From assembly GCA_017446885.1 (NCBI GenBank), contig JAFSOR010000009.1:1-64000 (forward strand): a stretch of DNA of 64,000 nucleotides, given 5' to 3'. Every line of letters begins with the position of its first letter. The stretch's first letter is position 1. This DNA is from Spirochaetia bacterium. GTDB taxonomy: Bacteria; Spirochaetota; Spirochaetia; CADAEX01. A model generated the notes under the pieces. The model was not told where the DNA came from and did not search any database. It was given only the letters and a program-made list of their open reading frames with translations. The translations under genes and the position numbers were made by a program. Shown in pieces: positions 5,334 to 13,807 of the stretch.

Positions 5334-7178
5334 TTAATTCTTTGCAGCTGTTCTATAGATTGCAATAATCAGTGCGATAAAGAGGGCGATAGAACCAATC
5401 CATCCTGCAGAGAAATAAGCGGAGATGTCAATCTTGTCTGTGATGTCCAGAACTGAGAAGACAGCAAGGATTACCCCTATTAAGCCTTCACCGGCAATAA
5501 GACCAGAGCAGAATAGGATACCCTGGCTTGATTCATTGTCCGCATTTTTGTTCTTTTTATCAACAGCAAGCCTGATAAGACCGCCGACTATGATGGCGGC
5601 AGAAACCTCAAACGGCAGGTAAATCCCCATAGCTGTGGCAAGGGCAGATGCCCCTAAAAGCCTGATTGCGACTGAAATGGATGCTCCTATGAAGATAAGT
5701 GCCCAAGGAAGATTTCCTTCCATGACACCTTCTATAACCAATTTCATCATTGTAGCCTGTGGTGCAGAAAGATTTTCTGAGCCAAAACCATAAGCTTTGT
5801 CCAGGAGGATCATGACCCAGCCTATCACAAGGGCTGCGGCAGTGATTCCTAATATTTCTCCAATCTGCTGTTTCCTGGGTGTGGCACCAAGGATATAACC
5901 TGTCTTCAAATCCTGAGATGTATCGGCTGCCATGGCTGCCGCGATACAGATGATTGTTCCTATTGCAATTGCACTCTGCATTCCATGTAATCCGACATCC
6001 CCCGCAAGTTTGAGCAATAATGTTGCAACAAGAAGTGTGGCAATTGTCATGCCGGATATCGGGTTGTTGGAGACCCCTATAAGGCCGACCATACGCGAAG
6101 AGACTGCACTGAAGAAGAAACCGAATATCACGATCAGGATGGCACCGATCAATGTGACAGGAATTGCTGGTATGAACCATATTCCCAAGATAATGACAAT
6201 GAGTGCTCCTATGACAATACGCATGTCAATATCCAAAGCTGTGCGCTCGCTGCTTGATGCCCCTGCCGATCCTATACCTTTCATAGCCTCAACAAAAGTC
6301 TTACCGATAAGTGGTAGAGTTCTGATCAGGCTGATGATACCTGCAGTCGCCACTGCACCAGCACCGATGTAGCGGATGTGGCTGGACCAGATTCCGCTGG
6401 CTCCACCTGCTGCATAGATTTCTGCGACTGTATCGTCACCAAAGAATGCAAAAGATGGGATAAGCACTAACCAGCCGATGATGCCTCCTGCAAATATCTC
6501 GGCAGCAATCTTGGGACCACAGATGTAACCGACAGAGATGAGAGCTGGATAAATCTGTGCAGAAAGCTCTGTCTTGAATGATTCGATTTTTAAGGTAATT
6601 GTACCGGGGACAACCTTGAAACCATCGGTGATAAATTTTACGACAGCCGCAATTCCCATGCCGGAGAATATAGCCTTTGCCGATGATCCACCTTTCTCGC
6701 CGGATAAAAGAACTTCGGCACAGGCAGTTCCCTCAGGATAGGGAAGAATACCATGCTCCTTTACGATAAGAGCATTCCTGAGCGGTACCATGAAAAATAC
6801 ACCAAGCAATCCACCTAAAAATGCTATAACCGTAATAGACAGAAGTGTCGGGAATCCCATGACACCTTCCCGGGCCCAGAGAAATAATGCAGGCATTGTA
6901 AAAATTGCACCTGCGGCAAGGGACTCACCGGCTGAACCGATTGTCTGTACCATATTATTCTCAAGGATGGAATCCCTTTTCATGATAATGCGGATGATTG
7001 TCATAGAAATAACGGCTGCCGGGATTGAGGCAGATACTGTCATACCCACTCTTAATCCAAGGTATGCGTTGGCAGCACCGAAAATTATTGCAAGAAGAAG
7101 ACCCAATATAATAGAAGTTAAAGTCATCTCCGAAATAACTTTGCCAGCAGGTATGTAAGGTTTGAAGTCTTTATTCAT
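5334..7178 (-). CDS. OPT family oligopeptide transporter
   Basis: 614 residues with about 14-16 hydrophobic segments. The N-terminal segment carries AYLGLRVGMTVSASIPAAV and a downstream HGILPYPEGTACAEVL; this NPEG-like motif is typical of bacterial OPT transporters, which import oligopeptides or metal chelates with protons. The length is usual for the bacterial branch. It faces the dehydrogenase gene divergently and has a perfect consensus promoter 39 bases upstream of the ATG. It converges with the ABM gene. Confidence 0.93.
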   Translation of the reverse strand: MNKDFKPYIPAGKVISEMTLTSIILGLLLAIIFGAANAYLGLRVGMTVSASIPAAVISMTIIRIIMKRDSILENNMVQTIGSAGESLAAGAIFTMPALFLWAREGVMGFPTLLSITVIAFLGGLLGVFFMVPLRNALIVKEHGILPYPEGTACAEVLLSGEKGGSSAKAIFSGMGIAAVVKFITDGFKVVPGTITLKIESFKTELSAQIYPALISVGYICGPKIAAEIFAGGIIGWLVLIPSFAFFGDDTVAEIYAAGGASGIWSSHIRYIGAGAVATAGIISLIRTLPLIGKTFVEAMKGIGSAGASSSERTALDIDMRIVIGALIVIILGIWFIPAIPVTLIGAILIVIFGFFFSAVSSRMVGLIGVSNNPISGMTIATLLVATLLLKLAGDVGLHGMQSAIAIGTIICIAAAMAADTSQDLKTGYILGATPRKQQIGEILGITAAALVIGWVMILLDKAYGFGSENLSAPQATMMKLVIEGVMEGNLPWALIFIGASISVAIRLLGASALATAMGIYLPFEVSAAIIVGGLIRLAVDKKNKNADNESSQGILFCSGLIAGEGLIGVILAVFSVLDITDKIDISAYFSAGWIGSIALFIALIIAIYRTAAKN

Positions 7179-7216
7179 GATTATATTTGCTCTATTTTTT
7201 TTGATAAATTTTCACT

Positions 7217-7245
7217 ATTATAGAAAAACATTATAAGCATGTCAA
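7217..7245 (-). promoter_or_regulatory. Consensus promoter of the OPT transporter
   Basis: On the minus strand TTGACA (7245-7240), 17-bp spacer, TATAAT (7222-7217): a perfect sigma70 consensus, giving a leader of about 30 nt. Confidence 0.85.
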
Positions 7246-7290
7246 ATTATGGTAGGACGATACCAGCATGCATTGATACATTTTATTTCC

Positions 7291-7319
7291 TTGTTTTATA
7301 TTCGATTTTAATATAGAAT
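7291..7319 (+). promoter_or_regulatory. Promoter of the Ldh2-family dehydrogenase
   Basis: TTGTTT (7291-7296), 17-bp spacer, TAGAAT (7314-7319). The -10 lies in a 12-bp tandem duplication (ATATAGAATAAG twice, about 7311-7335), so a second -10-like TAGAAT follows and the start may be heterogeneous. Confidence 0.5.
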
Positions 7320-7354
7320 AAGATATAGAATAAGACTGAAATCAGGAGGTTGCT

Positions 7355-8467
7355 ATGGCTAGAGTTATATGTTCTTGGGATTTAATCACATCATTCGTTA
7401 TCGATGCATTCAAAGGTTATGGCGTGCCGGAGGAGGATGCCAGAATCTGTGCCGATGTACTTCTGGAATCGGACCGCCGCGGTATAGAAAGCCATGGCTG
7501 CAACCGTTTCAAACCTATTTATCTTGACCGGATCAAGGCTGGAATCCAGAATCCTGTGACAAATTTCGAGGTTATAAAGGAGACCGAGACCACAGCTGTC
7601 ATCGACGGCCACGACGGCATGGGGCAGGTTATCGGATACAAAGCCATGCAGATGGCTATAGACAAGGCCAAGAAGTATGGCATGGGAATGACTGTTGTGC
7701 GCAACTCCTGCCACTATGGAATAGCTGGCTACTATGCAACCCAGGCTACAAAGCAGGGGTGCATCGGCATTACAGGCACCAATGCACGGCCATCGGTGGC
7801 TCCCACCTTCGGCGTTGATGGAATGTTCGGCACCAATCCTCTGACCATAGGAGTTCCTACCGACGAGGATTTCGACTTTATCTTGGACTGTGCCACATCA
7901 ATAACACAGAATGGAAAGCTTGAATACTATATACGCACCGGAGAGCCAATACACCAGGGTACTGTAGTTACCAAAGATGGACAGGAATACTCAGGCGATG
8001 CCGACACAGCCCTTAAGATGATACGCAAGGGCGATGCCGCACTTCTGCCTCTGGGCGGAGCAGGGGAGGCTCTGGGAGGTTACAAGGGCTATGGCTATGC
8101 CATGTTCGTGGAGCTTCTTTCTGCCATACTGCAGGATGGAGCATACGGCGAGATGCTGGTAGGAAAGGATCCTGTAGGCAAGCCTGGACCGTACCATCTG
8201 GGACATTTCTTCATGGCTATAGATACAGGTCATTTCCTGGGAGAGGAACTGGCACGGAAGAAGGCTGGCGAGATTATCCGCAAAGTACGCAATTCCACCA
8301 AGGCACCGGGGGCTGAGCACATCTTTACTGCAGGAGAGAAGGAGTGGAGAATCTGGCAGGAGAGAAAAGATGTGGGTGTACCTGTCACCGAGCCTGTTCA
8401 GAAGGAGCTTTCTGCCATCCGTGATGAGCTTAAGCTGTCACAGTATGTGTTCCCCTGGGAGAAGTAG
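7355..8467 (+). CDS. Malate/L-lactate dehydrogenase family (Ldh2-type) oxidoreductase
   Basis: 370 residues, the usual length of the Ldh2 NAD(P)-dependent family (YlbC, ComC, ureidoglycolate and malate dehydrogenases). Family features are SDRRGIESHGCNRF near residue 45 (catalytic His), VVRNSCHYGIAGYY near 113, TGTNARPSVAPTFG near 140 and GYKGYGYAM near 245. These cytoplasmic enzymes interconvert 2-hydroxy and 2-oxo acids; the exact substrate cannot be read off. AGGAGG precedes the ATG. Confidence 0.9.
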   Translation: MARVICSWDLITSFVIDAFKGYGVPEEDARICADVLLESDRRGIESHGCNRFKPIYLDRIKAGIQNPVTNFEVIKETETTAVIDGHDGMGQVIGYKAMQMAIDKAKKYGMGMTVVRNSCHYGIAGYYATQATKQGCIGITGTNARPSVAPTFGVDGMFGTNPLTIGVPTDEDFDFILDCATSITQNGKLEYYIRTGEPIHQGTVVTKDGQEYSGDADTALKMIRKGDAALLPLGGAGEALGGYKGYGYAMFVELLSAILQDGAYGEMLVGKDPVGKPGPYHLGHFFMAIDTGHFLGEELARKKAGEIIRKVRNSTKAPGAEHIFTAGEKEWRIWQERKDVGVPVTEPVQKELSAIRDELKLSQYVFPWEK

Positions 8468-8469
8468 CC

Positions 8470-9180
8470 TTACTTCCCGAATATATTCTGCAGATCTTCT
8501 CTTATAGAACTCCGCTTTGACTTAAGTGGGAACAGGAAACTGCGTTTTTCTTTAAGTTCCTCCCGGCGTTTACGCATCTGATCCTTAAGGTTCTCGTACT
8601 TGATAAGCATCTGCTTCTCCTGTGCAAACTCCCTTATTCTGGTGGATATCTTGAATGTGTAGCAGGCATCCATGGTAAAGACTCCATAGAAGAATCCGAT
8701 GACAAAGCTGAAAGTCAGGTGTCCTGTGAACCAGTAGAGCCATTCCAGTATCCTCGGATGGATAAGAAAATAGTAGATAGCACTGAGAATATACCAGTAG
8801 AATGTGTACTGGGCACAGATTATTCCCTGTATATTGAATCTGTTTCTGCTGTAGTCCCACAGCTTGATATTCATCCCTTTTATAAAGATAAGACCGGCAA
8901 TATATTCCATGAGTGTGATGCACAGTGCCATGATTATGAACAGGATAGTCTCCTGAAGCCACTTTTGCTGTACACAGGTCACCTTTATAAAGGAAAGGGA
9001 GAACAGAGTACATAGGCTTAAGCCGTACAGCGGCAGATAAGGACCGTTCAGAAAGCCCGGGTTTATCCATTTCCGCTCCGGGTTGTTCTTGGAGAAGAAC
9101 CGCCGCCAGAACACCTCAATGCCCCATCCTATAAGGCTCCCTACAAAGAAAAGGAACGCAAGTACAAGAAACACACTCAT
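8470..9180 (-). CDS. CmpB-like putative ABC-transporter type IV membrane protein
   Basis: 236 residues. The N-terminal segment FLFFVGSLIGWGIEVFW and WINPGFLNGPYLPLYG (about 38-53) are the hallmark of the ABC_trans_CmpB family; about six membrane segments are followed by a charged C-terminal tail (QMLIKYENLKDQMRKRREEL) likely to be a cytoplasmic coiled coil. Function is unknown despite the family name; there is no ATP-binding site. The -10 of a consensus promoter ends only 6 bases before the ATG, so the message may be leaderless. It converges with the dehydrogenase gene, 2 bases apart. Confidence 0.85.
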   Translation of the reverse strand: MSVFLVLAFLFFVGSLIGWGIEVFWRRFFSKNNPERKWINPGFLNGPYLPLYGLSLCTLFSLSFIKVTCVQQKWLQETILFIIMALCITLMEYIAGLIFIKGMNIKLWDYSRNRFNIQGIICAQYTFYWYILSAIYYFLIHPRILEWLYWFTGHLTFSFVIGFFYGVFTMDACYTFKISTRIREFAQEKQMLIKYENLKDQMRKRREELKEKRSFLFPLKSKRSSIREDLQNIFGK

Positions 9181-9186
9181 AGTCTG

Positions 9187-9215
9187 ATGATAGTTGCGTT
9201 CATTCTCCCTGTCAA
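9187..9215 (-). promoter_or_regulatory. Promoter placing the transcript start at the CmpB-like ATG
   Basis: TTGACA (9215-9210), 17-bp spacer, TATCAT (9192-9187) on the minus strand. The ATG begins 7 bases after the -10, where transcription would be expected to start. Confidence 0.75.
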
Positions 9216-9303
9216 TATAACAAAATTTTCATCTATTTTTCATTAACTGTTTATCCTCTTTGTCGGTTTTATGTGTGTAAATTAATTCAAAAGAGGTATA
9301 AAG

Positions 9304-9618
9304 ATGGAAAACAACAAACTTCTGTATGCAATTTTTACAATCGGCATAGTGATTCTGGTTCTGCTTGTAGTGCAGATGTTCATTATGATTCCTGCAGTTA
9401 TGCACGGTGGATACAACAGGTGTCCGCAGCCAGTCATGAGTTCTGCGCCGGCAATGCCACCTGCCCCTGCATTCGGTTGTCACCACTGGTGCCATCCGCA
9501 CAAGCACATGATGCCTCCTAAACCAGGCTTCTTCAAGGACCAGCCTAAACCAGGTGTCCAGCCTAAGGCTCCCGCAGAGCCACAGAAACCTGCAACACCT
9601 GCACCGCAGACTAAATAA
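9304..9618 (+). CDS. Small membrane protein with Pro/His/Lys-rich tail
   Basis: 104 residues, no recognised family. Residues 8-30 are one strong membrane segment (AIFTIGIVILVLLVVQMFI). The rest is low in order: MPPAPAF, then CHHWCHPHKHMM, which could bind metal through two Cys and four His, then a Pro/Lys/Ala tail (QPKPGVQPKAPAEPQKP). Orientation is probably N-in with the tail outside. An AAGAGG site precedes the ATG. It may be a membrane-anchored, periplasm- or wall-spanning protein; no function is assigned. Confidence 0.7.
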   Translation: MENNKLLYAIFTIGIVILVLLVVQMFIMIPAVMHGGYNRCPQPVMSSAPAMPPAPAFGCHHWCHPHKHMMPPKPGFFKDQPKPGVQPKAPAEPQKPATPAPQTK

Positions 9619-9625
9619 GTTGTGC

Positions 9626-9680
9626 CACACTGAGCCACGTCACACTGAACTACGTCACACTGAACTTGTTTCAGTGTGAC
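9626..9680. repeat. Triplicated 15-bp unit ending in a REP-like hairpin
   Basis: Units at 9626, 9641 and 9656 (CACACTGAGCCACGT, CACACTGAACTACGT, CACACTGAACTTGTT). The last unit pairs with TTCAGTGTG to give a hairpin (9656-9679). It lies between convergent genes, may terminate both, and supplies the last codons of the small gene on the minus strand. Confidence 0.75.
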
Positions 9681-9850
9681 ATCCTTGTCGCCCCTTGGGC
9701 TTCTGCCTCGGTTTTCTTGATAAGCTCGGCAAAGCCCTTTAAGGCGGCGAAGGGGATGAATATCTTTGCCCGCTCCTCAAGCCTCATCCTGAGCCGGCCT
9801 GGCGCCCCTTTCCAGTTGTATTCTACAATCTTTTCGTAACATTCTCTCAT
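9671..9850 (-). CDS. YolD-like small partner of the Y-family polymerase
   Basis: 59 residues. The ATG overlaps the polymerase stop (ATGA) and AGGAGG precedes it, so it is translationally coupled. The pattern YEKIVEYNWKG, RMRLEERAKIFIPFAALKGF, then AELIKKTEAE matches the small proteins often encoded next to UmuC-type polymerases in Firmicutes (RAAQFxPFAALTGY-like, grouped with YolD). Their role is unknown, though B. subtilis YolD is linked to the UvrX polymerase. The last codons (MSH) are donated by the REP-like hairpin. Confidence 0.7.
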   Translation of the reverse strand: MRECYEKIVEYNWKGAPGRLRMRLEERAKIFIPFAALKGFAELIKKTEAEAQGATRMSH

Positions 9851-11166
9851 GCTCTGTGTCCTCCTATCTGATTATTCCGTTCCCGGATGGTGGCCCCTTC
9901 TATATAATCGTCTGCCTTGAGTATGGCATTCTTGCCGAACCTGTCCTGTATACTCAGCATAGCGTTCTGCAGCGATCTTTCCTTTCTCTGGGCAGCTGTA
10001 TCGGTAAACAGGTCGGTCTGCTCCTCCTTCTGGTGCACCACTGTGTCGGCTGTGACATGCAATCGCCGTATCAGCAGCTCGGGGTCTGCAATCTGGTCAA
10101 ATATATCCAGTATTCCCTGTGTTATCCTGCGTAGTGATGCAGTGTGGCTTCCCAGGTGCACCAGGCCGTGGTCGGCTCGCGGAACCGGCGTGCTTGTCTT
10201 GTCGTACATGATATAGAGCGAAAACTGCTCAGACGCAAGCTCCTTGGCAACCAGGTCCTGGGCCAGAGATTCGGCCATCTCGCGCACCACCAGCCGTGCC
10301 TTGTCGTGTGGATAGGGATGATGCAGCACCTGGCCCGAGCACAGGCTTTTCGATGTACTCCTGTAGCTTTTTATGTGGGATATGGTGCAGCTCTCAAGCC
10401 CCCAGGCATGGTCTATAAGAATCTCGGCATCTATGCCGAAAAGCCTGTAGAATAGCGCCGAATCGTGCAGCGAGTGCAGGGCAATGTCGCCCATGGTGTG
10501 CATGCCGTACCGGGCAAGGCGTGCTGCTGTGCCTGCTCCTATGCGCCAGAAGTCGGTTATCGGCTGGTGGTCCCACAACCTCTTCCGGTAGCTTTCTACT
10601 GTAAGCTCTGCTATGCGCACACCGTACTGGTCCGGGGGCGAATGCTTGGCCACTATGTCCATGGCAACCTTGCACAGGAAGAGGTTGGGGGCAATGCCTG
10701 CAGTGGCTGTTATCCCGGTCTCGGACAGCACGCTCTTTATGACAGTGCACAAAAGGGATTTGGCATCGGTTTTATACAGCCCCAGGTATGGTGTCGCATC
10801 TATGAACACCTCGTCTATGCTGTAGACATGGATGTCGTCGGGGCTAAAGTATTTAAGGTATACGCCATAGATGCGGGCCGAGTACTCAAGGTACAGGGCC
10901 ATACGGGGCACTGCAGTTATGTACTCAAGTTTGGTGCCTGTGCGGGCCTCGACCTCGCGGGCCTTCTGGACCACCTCAAAAAGCCTGCACCTCCCTTTAA
11001 TCCCGTATGCCTTGAGAGATGGACTTACCGCCAGGCAGATAGTCTTCTCGGTCCGGGACAGGTCGGCCACCACCAGGTTGGCCTTAAGGGGGTCAAGCCC
11101 GCGCTCCACGCATTCAACCGATGCATAGAAAGATTTGAGGTCTATGGCAAAGTATACACGTTCCAT
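9847..11166 (-). CDS. dinB: Y-family DNA polymerase (DinB/UmuC type)
   Basis: 439 residues. The catalytic carboxylates are in FAIDLKSFYASVE (Asp9) and YSIDEVFID (Asp118, Glu119); a helix-hairpin-helix region RLARYGMHTMGDIA follows, then a little-finger domain. Such enzymes bypass DNA lesions and lack proofreading. The sequence is closer to the UmuC-like polymerases of Clostridia (DLSRTEKTICLAVSPSLKAYGIKGR) than to classical Pol IV, so the symbol is approximate. No UmuD is present. No obvious LexA site is visible. Confidence 0.92.
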   Translation of the reverse strand: MERVYFAIDLKSFYASVECVERGLDPLKANLVVADLSRTEKTICLAVSPSLKAYGIKGRCRLFEVVQKAREVEARTGTKLEYITAVPRMALYLEYSARIYGVYLKYFSPDDIHVYSIDEVFIDATPYLGLYKTDAKSLLCTVIKSVLSETGITATAGIAPNLFLCKVAMDIVAKHSPPDQYGVRIAELTVESYRKRLWDHQPITDFWRIGAGTAARLARYGMHTMGDIALHSLHDSALFYRLFGIDAEILIDHAWGLESCTISHIKSYRSTSKSLCSGQVLHHPYPHDKARLVVREMAESLAQDLVAKELASEQFSLYIMYDKTSTPVPRADHGLVHLGSHTASLRRITQGILDIFDQIADPELLIRRLHVTADTVVHQKEEQTDLFTDTAAQRKERSLQNAMLSIQDRFGKNAILKADDYIEGATIRERNNQIGGHRA

Positions 11167-11211
11167 GGCTCAAGGATAGAGCACATGGTGTGTCATACAG
11201 TGATACACTGG

Positions 11212-11535
11212 TTATTTTTCGTCAAAGATACCGGCGTTCCGTCTGTGCTCCACTATGCGGAAGTACAGATAGCGCATCAGCAGGGTAGAGGGAAACCAGC
11301 ACAGGGCCAAAAGCACCGTGAATATAAAGCCCTTGACCAGGATACGCATGTTTATGACAAACGATACATCGTACCCTTTGTTGAAAAGATAGAAGTAGAA
11401 GGGCTGCAGTATATGTTCCTGGCTCCAGGCCATCACCGGCGGGTATATGAAGTAGAACACACCCAGCGGCAGGACCATAAGGGCCAATGCCCAGCGGAAA
11501 TAGTGTCTGAAGTTCCTGTCCTTGAAATCTATCAA
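11212..11535 (-). CDS. Small membrane protein of unknown function
   Basis: 107 residues with two membrane segments (about 14-32, ALALMVLPLGVFYFIYPP, and about 66-88, ILVKGFIFTVLLALCWFP). The N-terminus (FKDRNFRHYFRW) and C-terminus (RIVEHRRNAGIFDEK) are charged and probably cytoplasmic. I recognise no family. It follows the VOC gene by 5 bases on the same strand and precedes dinB by about 45, so the three may share a transcript. Confidence 0.65.
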   Translation of the reverse strand: MIDFKDRNFRHYFRWALALMVLPLGVFYFIYPPVMAWSQEHILQPFYFYLFNKGYDVSFVINMRILVKGFIFTVLLALCWFPSTLLMRYLYFRIVEHRRNAGIFDEK

Positions 11536-11540
11536 TATAA

Positions 11541-11918
11541 TTAAGACTTGATATGCTGGATCAGATTGATTGCAAAGCCGGAAGCCGAAATCATTATGGC
11601 AGACCTGCTGGTTTTGGTGCTGGCAGTGCTGTCCCCATAGAAGTTCTTGAAACCGTGGGAAACAAGAAGCTTATATGCTTCGTCAAAGTTATCCACGTTC
11701 ATCCGTATAGCCACCAGGTCTTTTTCAGAGGGCATGGCATCGGGCTGGGAGATATCCAGATGGAAACCGTTTGAATCCTTAAGCCGTATGCCTGTTACAT
11801 CCATTTCGCCTATTCCTTCCTGCTTATGGCTTTTTTCAAAGCCCAGCTCACCGAAAAGCTTTACCAGGGCATCTGCATCTTTAGTTATTATCTGAGGGTT
11901 GAAAGATGTTATTTTCAT
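11541..11918 (-). CDS. VOC-superfamily (glyoxalase-like) protein
   Basis: 125 residues forming one glyoxalase/bleomycin-resistance fold: the opening strand MKITSFNPQIIT, helix DADALVKLFGELGFEKSH, IRLKDSNGFHLDIS and a closing strand GFAINLIQHI. Metal ligands are uncertain (a His in GFHLDI). The GGAGTG site selects the ATG at 11918 instead of an upstream in-frame GTG that overlaps it. VOC proteins include dioxygenases, glyoxalases and drug-binding proteins; the substrate is not predictable. Confidence 0.85.
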   Translation of the reverse strand: MKITSFNPQIITKDADALVKLFGELGFEKSHKQEGIGEMDVTGIRLKDSNGFHLDISQPDAMPSEKDLVAIRMNVDNFDEAYKLLVSHGFKNFYGDSTASTKTSRSAIMISASGFAINLIQHIKS

Positions 11919-12042
11919 GTCAATCACTCCATACTGAAACTATCATATAGAAATACTTTTCTGTCAACGCCTGCTTTCTTTTTCCTTGACAAATCGACTG
12001 GGGGGTAGAGTAAATTATAAATCTAACCGAAAAGGATATCTT

Positions 12043-12479
12043 ATGAAAATCAAAAAATTCATTATTATTCTCCTGGCTCTGTGCCTTGTATTATCTATGG
12101 CCGGCTGTGGCGGTTCCGGCGGCAGCGACGATAATGGCGGTGGCAACGGTGGAGGTGGTAGAGATGATCCTGTATCATCCGGACCGCTTTGCTTTACTGC
12201 AAACGCAGCATCAACTATCCAGATTTATACTACAACTGGTGCAAATCCTTCTTTGGAATACTCCACTGACGGTTCCACATGGCAGGCTTTCGAAATAAAT
12301 CATGATTATAACCTTGCCAGCGGAAGTAAATTTTATCTGCGTGGGATCCAGCCGATTTCTCCGAAAGTCCATGGGGTGTCGGTGTGGCTGCAACAGGAAC
12401 ATTCAAGTGCCCATCTGCTCTCCCTGCAACTTATGATACTGACCATATTCCTGCTGGCTGGACAAAAACTGATTTATAA
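12043..12479 (+). pseudogene. Decayed BspA-like surface lipoprotein (frameshift, internal deletion)
   Basis: A lipoprotein signal (Cys22 in MAGCGG) and a Gly/Asp linker lead into PLCFTANAAST and STDGSTWQAF, the first domain of treponemal BspA-like surface proteins. After about 12355 the frame changes; in the shifted frame it reads GTFKCPSALP and HIPAGWTKTDL then TAA, the standard end of these proteins. The leucine-rich repeat middle is missing. Full-length relatives are long surface lipoproteins that bind host proteins. The gene looks collapsed to its two ends with a one-base shift. A strong terminator follows. Confidence 0.75.
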
Positions 12480-12500
12480 GATTATTTTAAGCAATCTTCG

Positions 12501-12533
12501 GGCTGCCGACTTAAACCGGCAGCCTTTTTTTTT
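12501..12533 (+). terminator. Rho-independent terminator
   Basis: GGCTGCCG (12501-12508) pairs with CGGCAGCC (12517-12524), followed by nine T. Confidence 0.92.
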
Positions 12534-12582
12534 CGCTCTGGTTCCCTCTTCCAGAGCCTGGGTTAGGGCCAGCTTGAGGAAT

Positions 12583-13791
12583 TCAGGATTCATCCTGTGT
12601 CTGAACACTGCGGTACCTCCCGTCTTTGCTGAAATATGTTCCCCAGTCTTTCCAGCTGACATAATCTATATTATTTATGGTAGCGCTTATATCTCCAAGA
12701 TAGAGGATACCTCCTTTTGTCTGCTCTTGCCTAAGGCTCAAATATTTTCTTAGGTTGGCTGACATGGTGGCTTCTGTTTCCGATGAACTTTTTATTTCCA
12801 AAGCAAAAGTTTTTTTCCAGTCTGCTATGATATCTACCTCAAAGCCCTTTTGGTTACGAAAGAAAGTTAGATTAGCTTTTTTAGCAAGATTGGCTCTGCT
12901 TTTTAGCAATTCTGATACTGCAAATGTCTCTACAACAGCCCCTTTCAGCCGGTCAAGGAGAAGGTCTTTTTTTGATTCCATCCGTAAAAGATGACACAGC
13001 AGCCCTGTATCTACAAAATATAATTTAGGAGTTTTTACTAAAGTGTGCCCCAGGTTGTTTGTATCTGGTTCTAAAAAATGAATTATATAGGACTGCTCCA
13101 GAATTGAAAGCCAATTCTTGACGGTTGGTGCCGATATCCCCACTTTTTTAGCAATACTGTCCATAGAGAGCATCTGTCCGCTGTATACTGCACAGACTTG
13201 AATAAACTTCCTGAATGTTGACATATTTGATTCATTTATCTTCCCTTTGACATCCCGGGAAAGGTATGTATCAATATAGGCTTCAAACCAATCCTCTGGG
13301 ATAAAGTGTTTGTTCTTGTCATACAACGGTGGATATTGTCCTTTGAGAATGAATTCATATGGGTCATCAGGCACCAGGCCTACGTCTTGGAGTTCTTGTG
13401 TTGCAAAGGGTAGCAATGTCAGGAATACGGCTCTGCCAGAGAGGCTGTCGGACATATTCTTCTTTAACCGGAATTGGCTTGATCCTGTAAGAATATATTT
13501 GCCAGGTTTTGATTGCTCTTTATCAACAACAAGTTTTATTGCATCAAAAATTTCAGGAACTTTTTGGGCTTCATCAATAATCAAGCCGTCTGGGAATGCC
13601 CGAAGAAAATCAGATGGATTTGAAGTGGCAATTTCCCGAATATTCTTGTCATCGAATGAGACATATTGTTTGTCAGGGAATGCTTTTTTTGTAAGCGTGG
13701 TTTTCCCGCTCTGCCTTGGCCCTGTTATGCCGACTACAGGAAATTGTCCGGCTAATCGTAATAATGCCTTATTTGCAATACGGTCAATCAT
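12583..13791 (-). CDS. AAA ATPase with DUF4143 domain (1 of 3)
   Basis: 402 residues. Walker A is GPRQSGKTT (about 24-32), Walker B is GLIIDEAQK (about 69-77), and sensor I is YILTGSSQF. The C-terminal DUF4143 domain contains YFVDTGLLCHLLR and a PD-(D/E)XK-like NQKGFEVDIIADWKKTFALEIK. This family is abundant in gut anaerobes and treponemes; its job is unknown, with proposals including toxin-antitoxin-like or DNA-linked roles. It is monocistronic, with three 23-bp tandem repeats directly upstream. Confidence 0.92.
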   Translation of the reverse strand: MIDRIANKALLRLAGQFPVVGITGPRQSGKTTLTKKAFPDKQYVSFDDKNIREIATSNPSDFLRAFPDGLIIDEAQKVPEIFDAIKLVVDKEQSKPGKYILTGSSQFRLKKNMSDSLSGRAVFLTLLPFATQELQDVGLVPDDPYEFILKGQYPPLYDKNKHFIPEDWFEAYIDTYLSRDVKGKINESNMSTFRKFIQVCAVYSGQMLSMDSIAKKVGISAPTVKNWLSILEQSYIIHFLEPDTNNLGHTLVKTPKLYFVDTGLLCHLLRMESKKDLLLDRLKGAVVETFAVSELLKSRANLAKKANLTFFRNQKGFEVDIIADWKKTFALEIKSSSETEATMSANLRKYLSLRQEQTKGGILYLGDISATINNIDYVSWKDWGTYFSKDGRYRSVQTQDES

Positions 13792-13807
13792 ATCTAAAAT
13801 ATAACAT

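Noticed and set aside
10465-11544. 359-codon open frame opposite the Y-family polymerase
   Set aside because: Shadow frame of dinB and neighbours: no ribosome site and no recognisable domain, while the minus strand encodes a clear polymerase.
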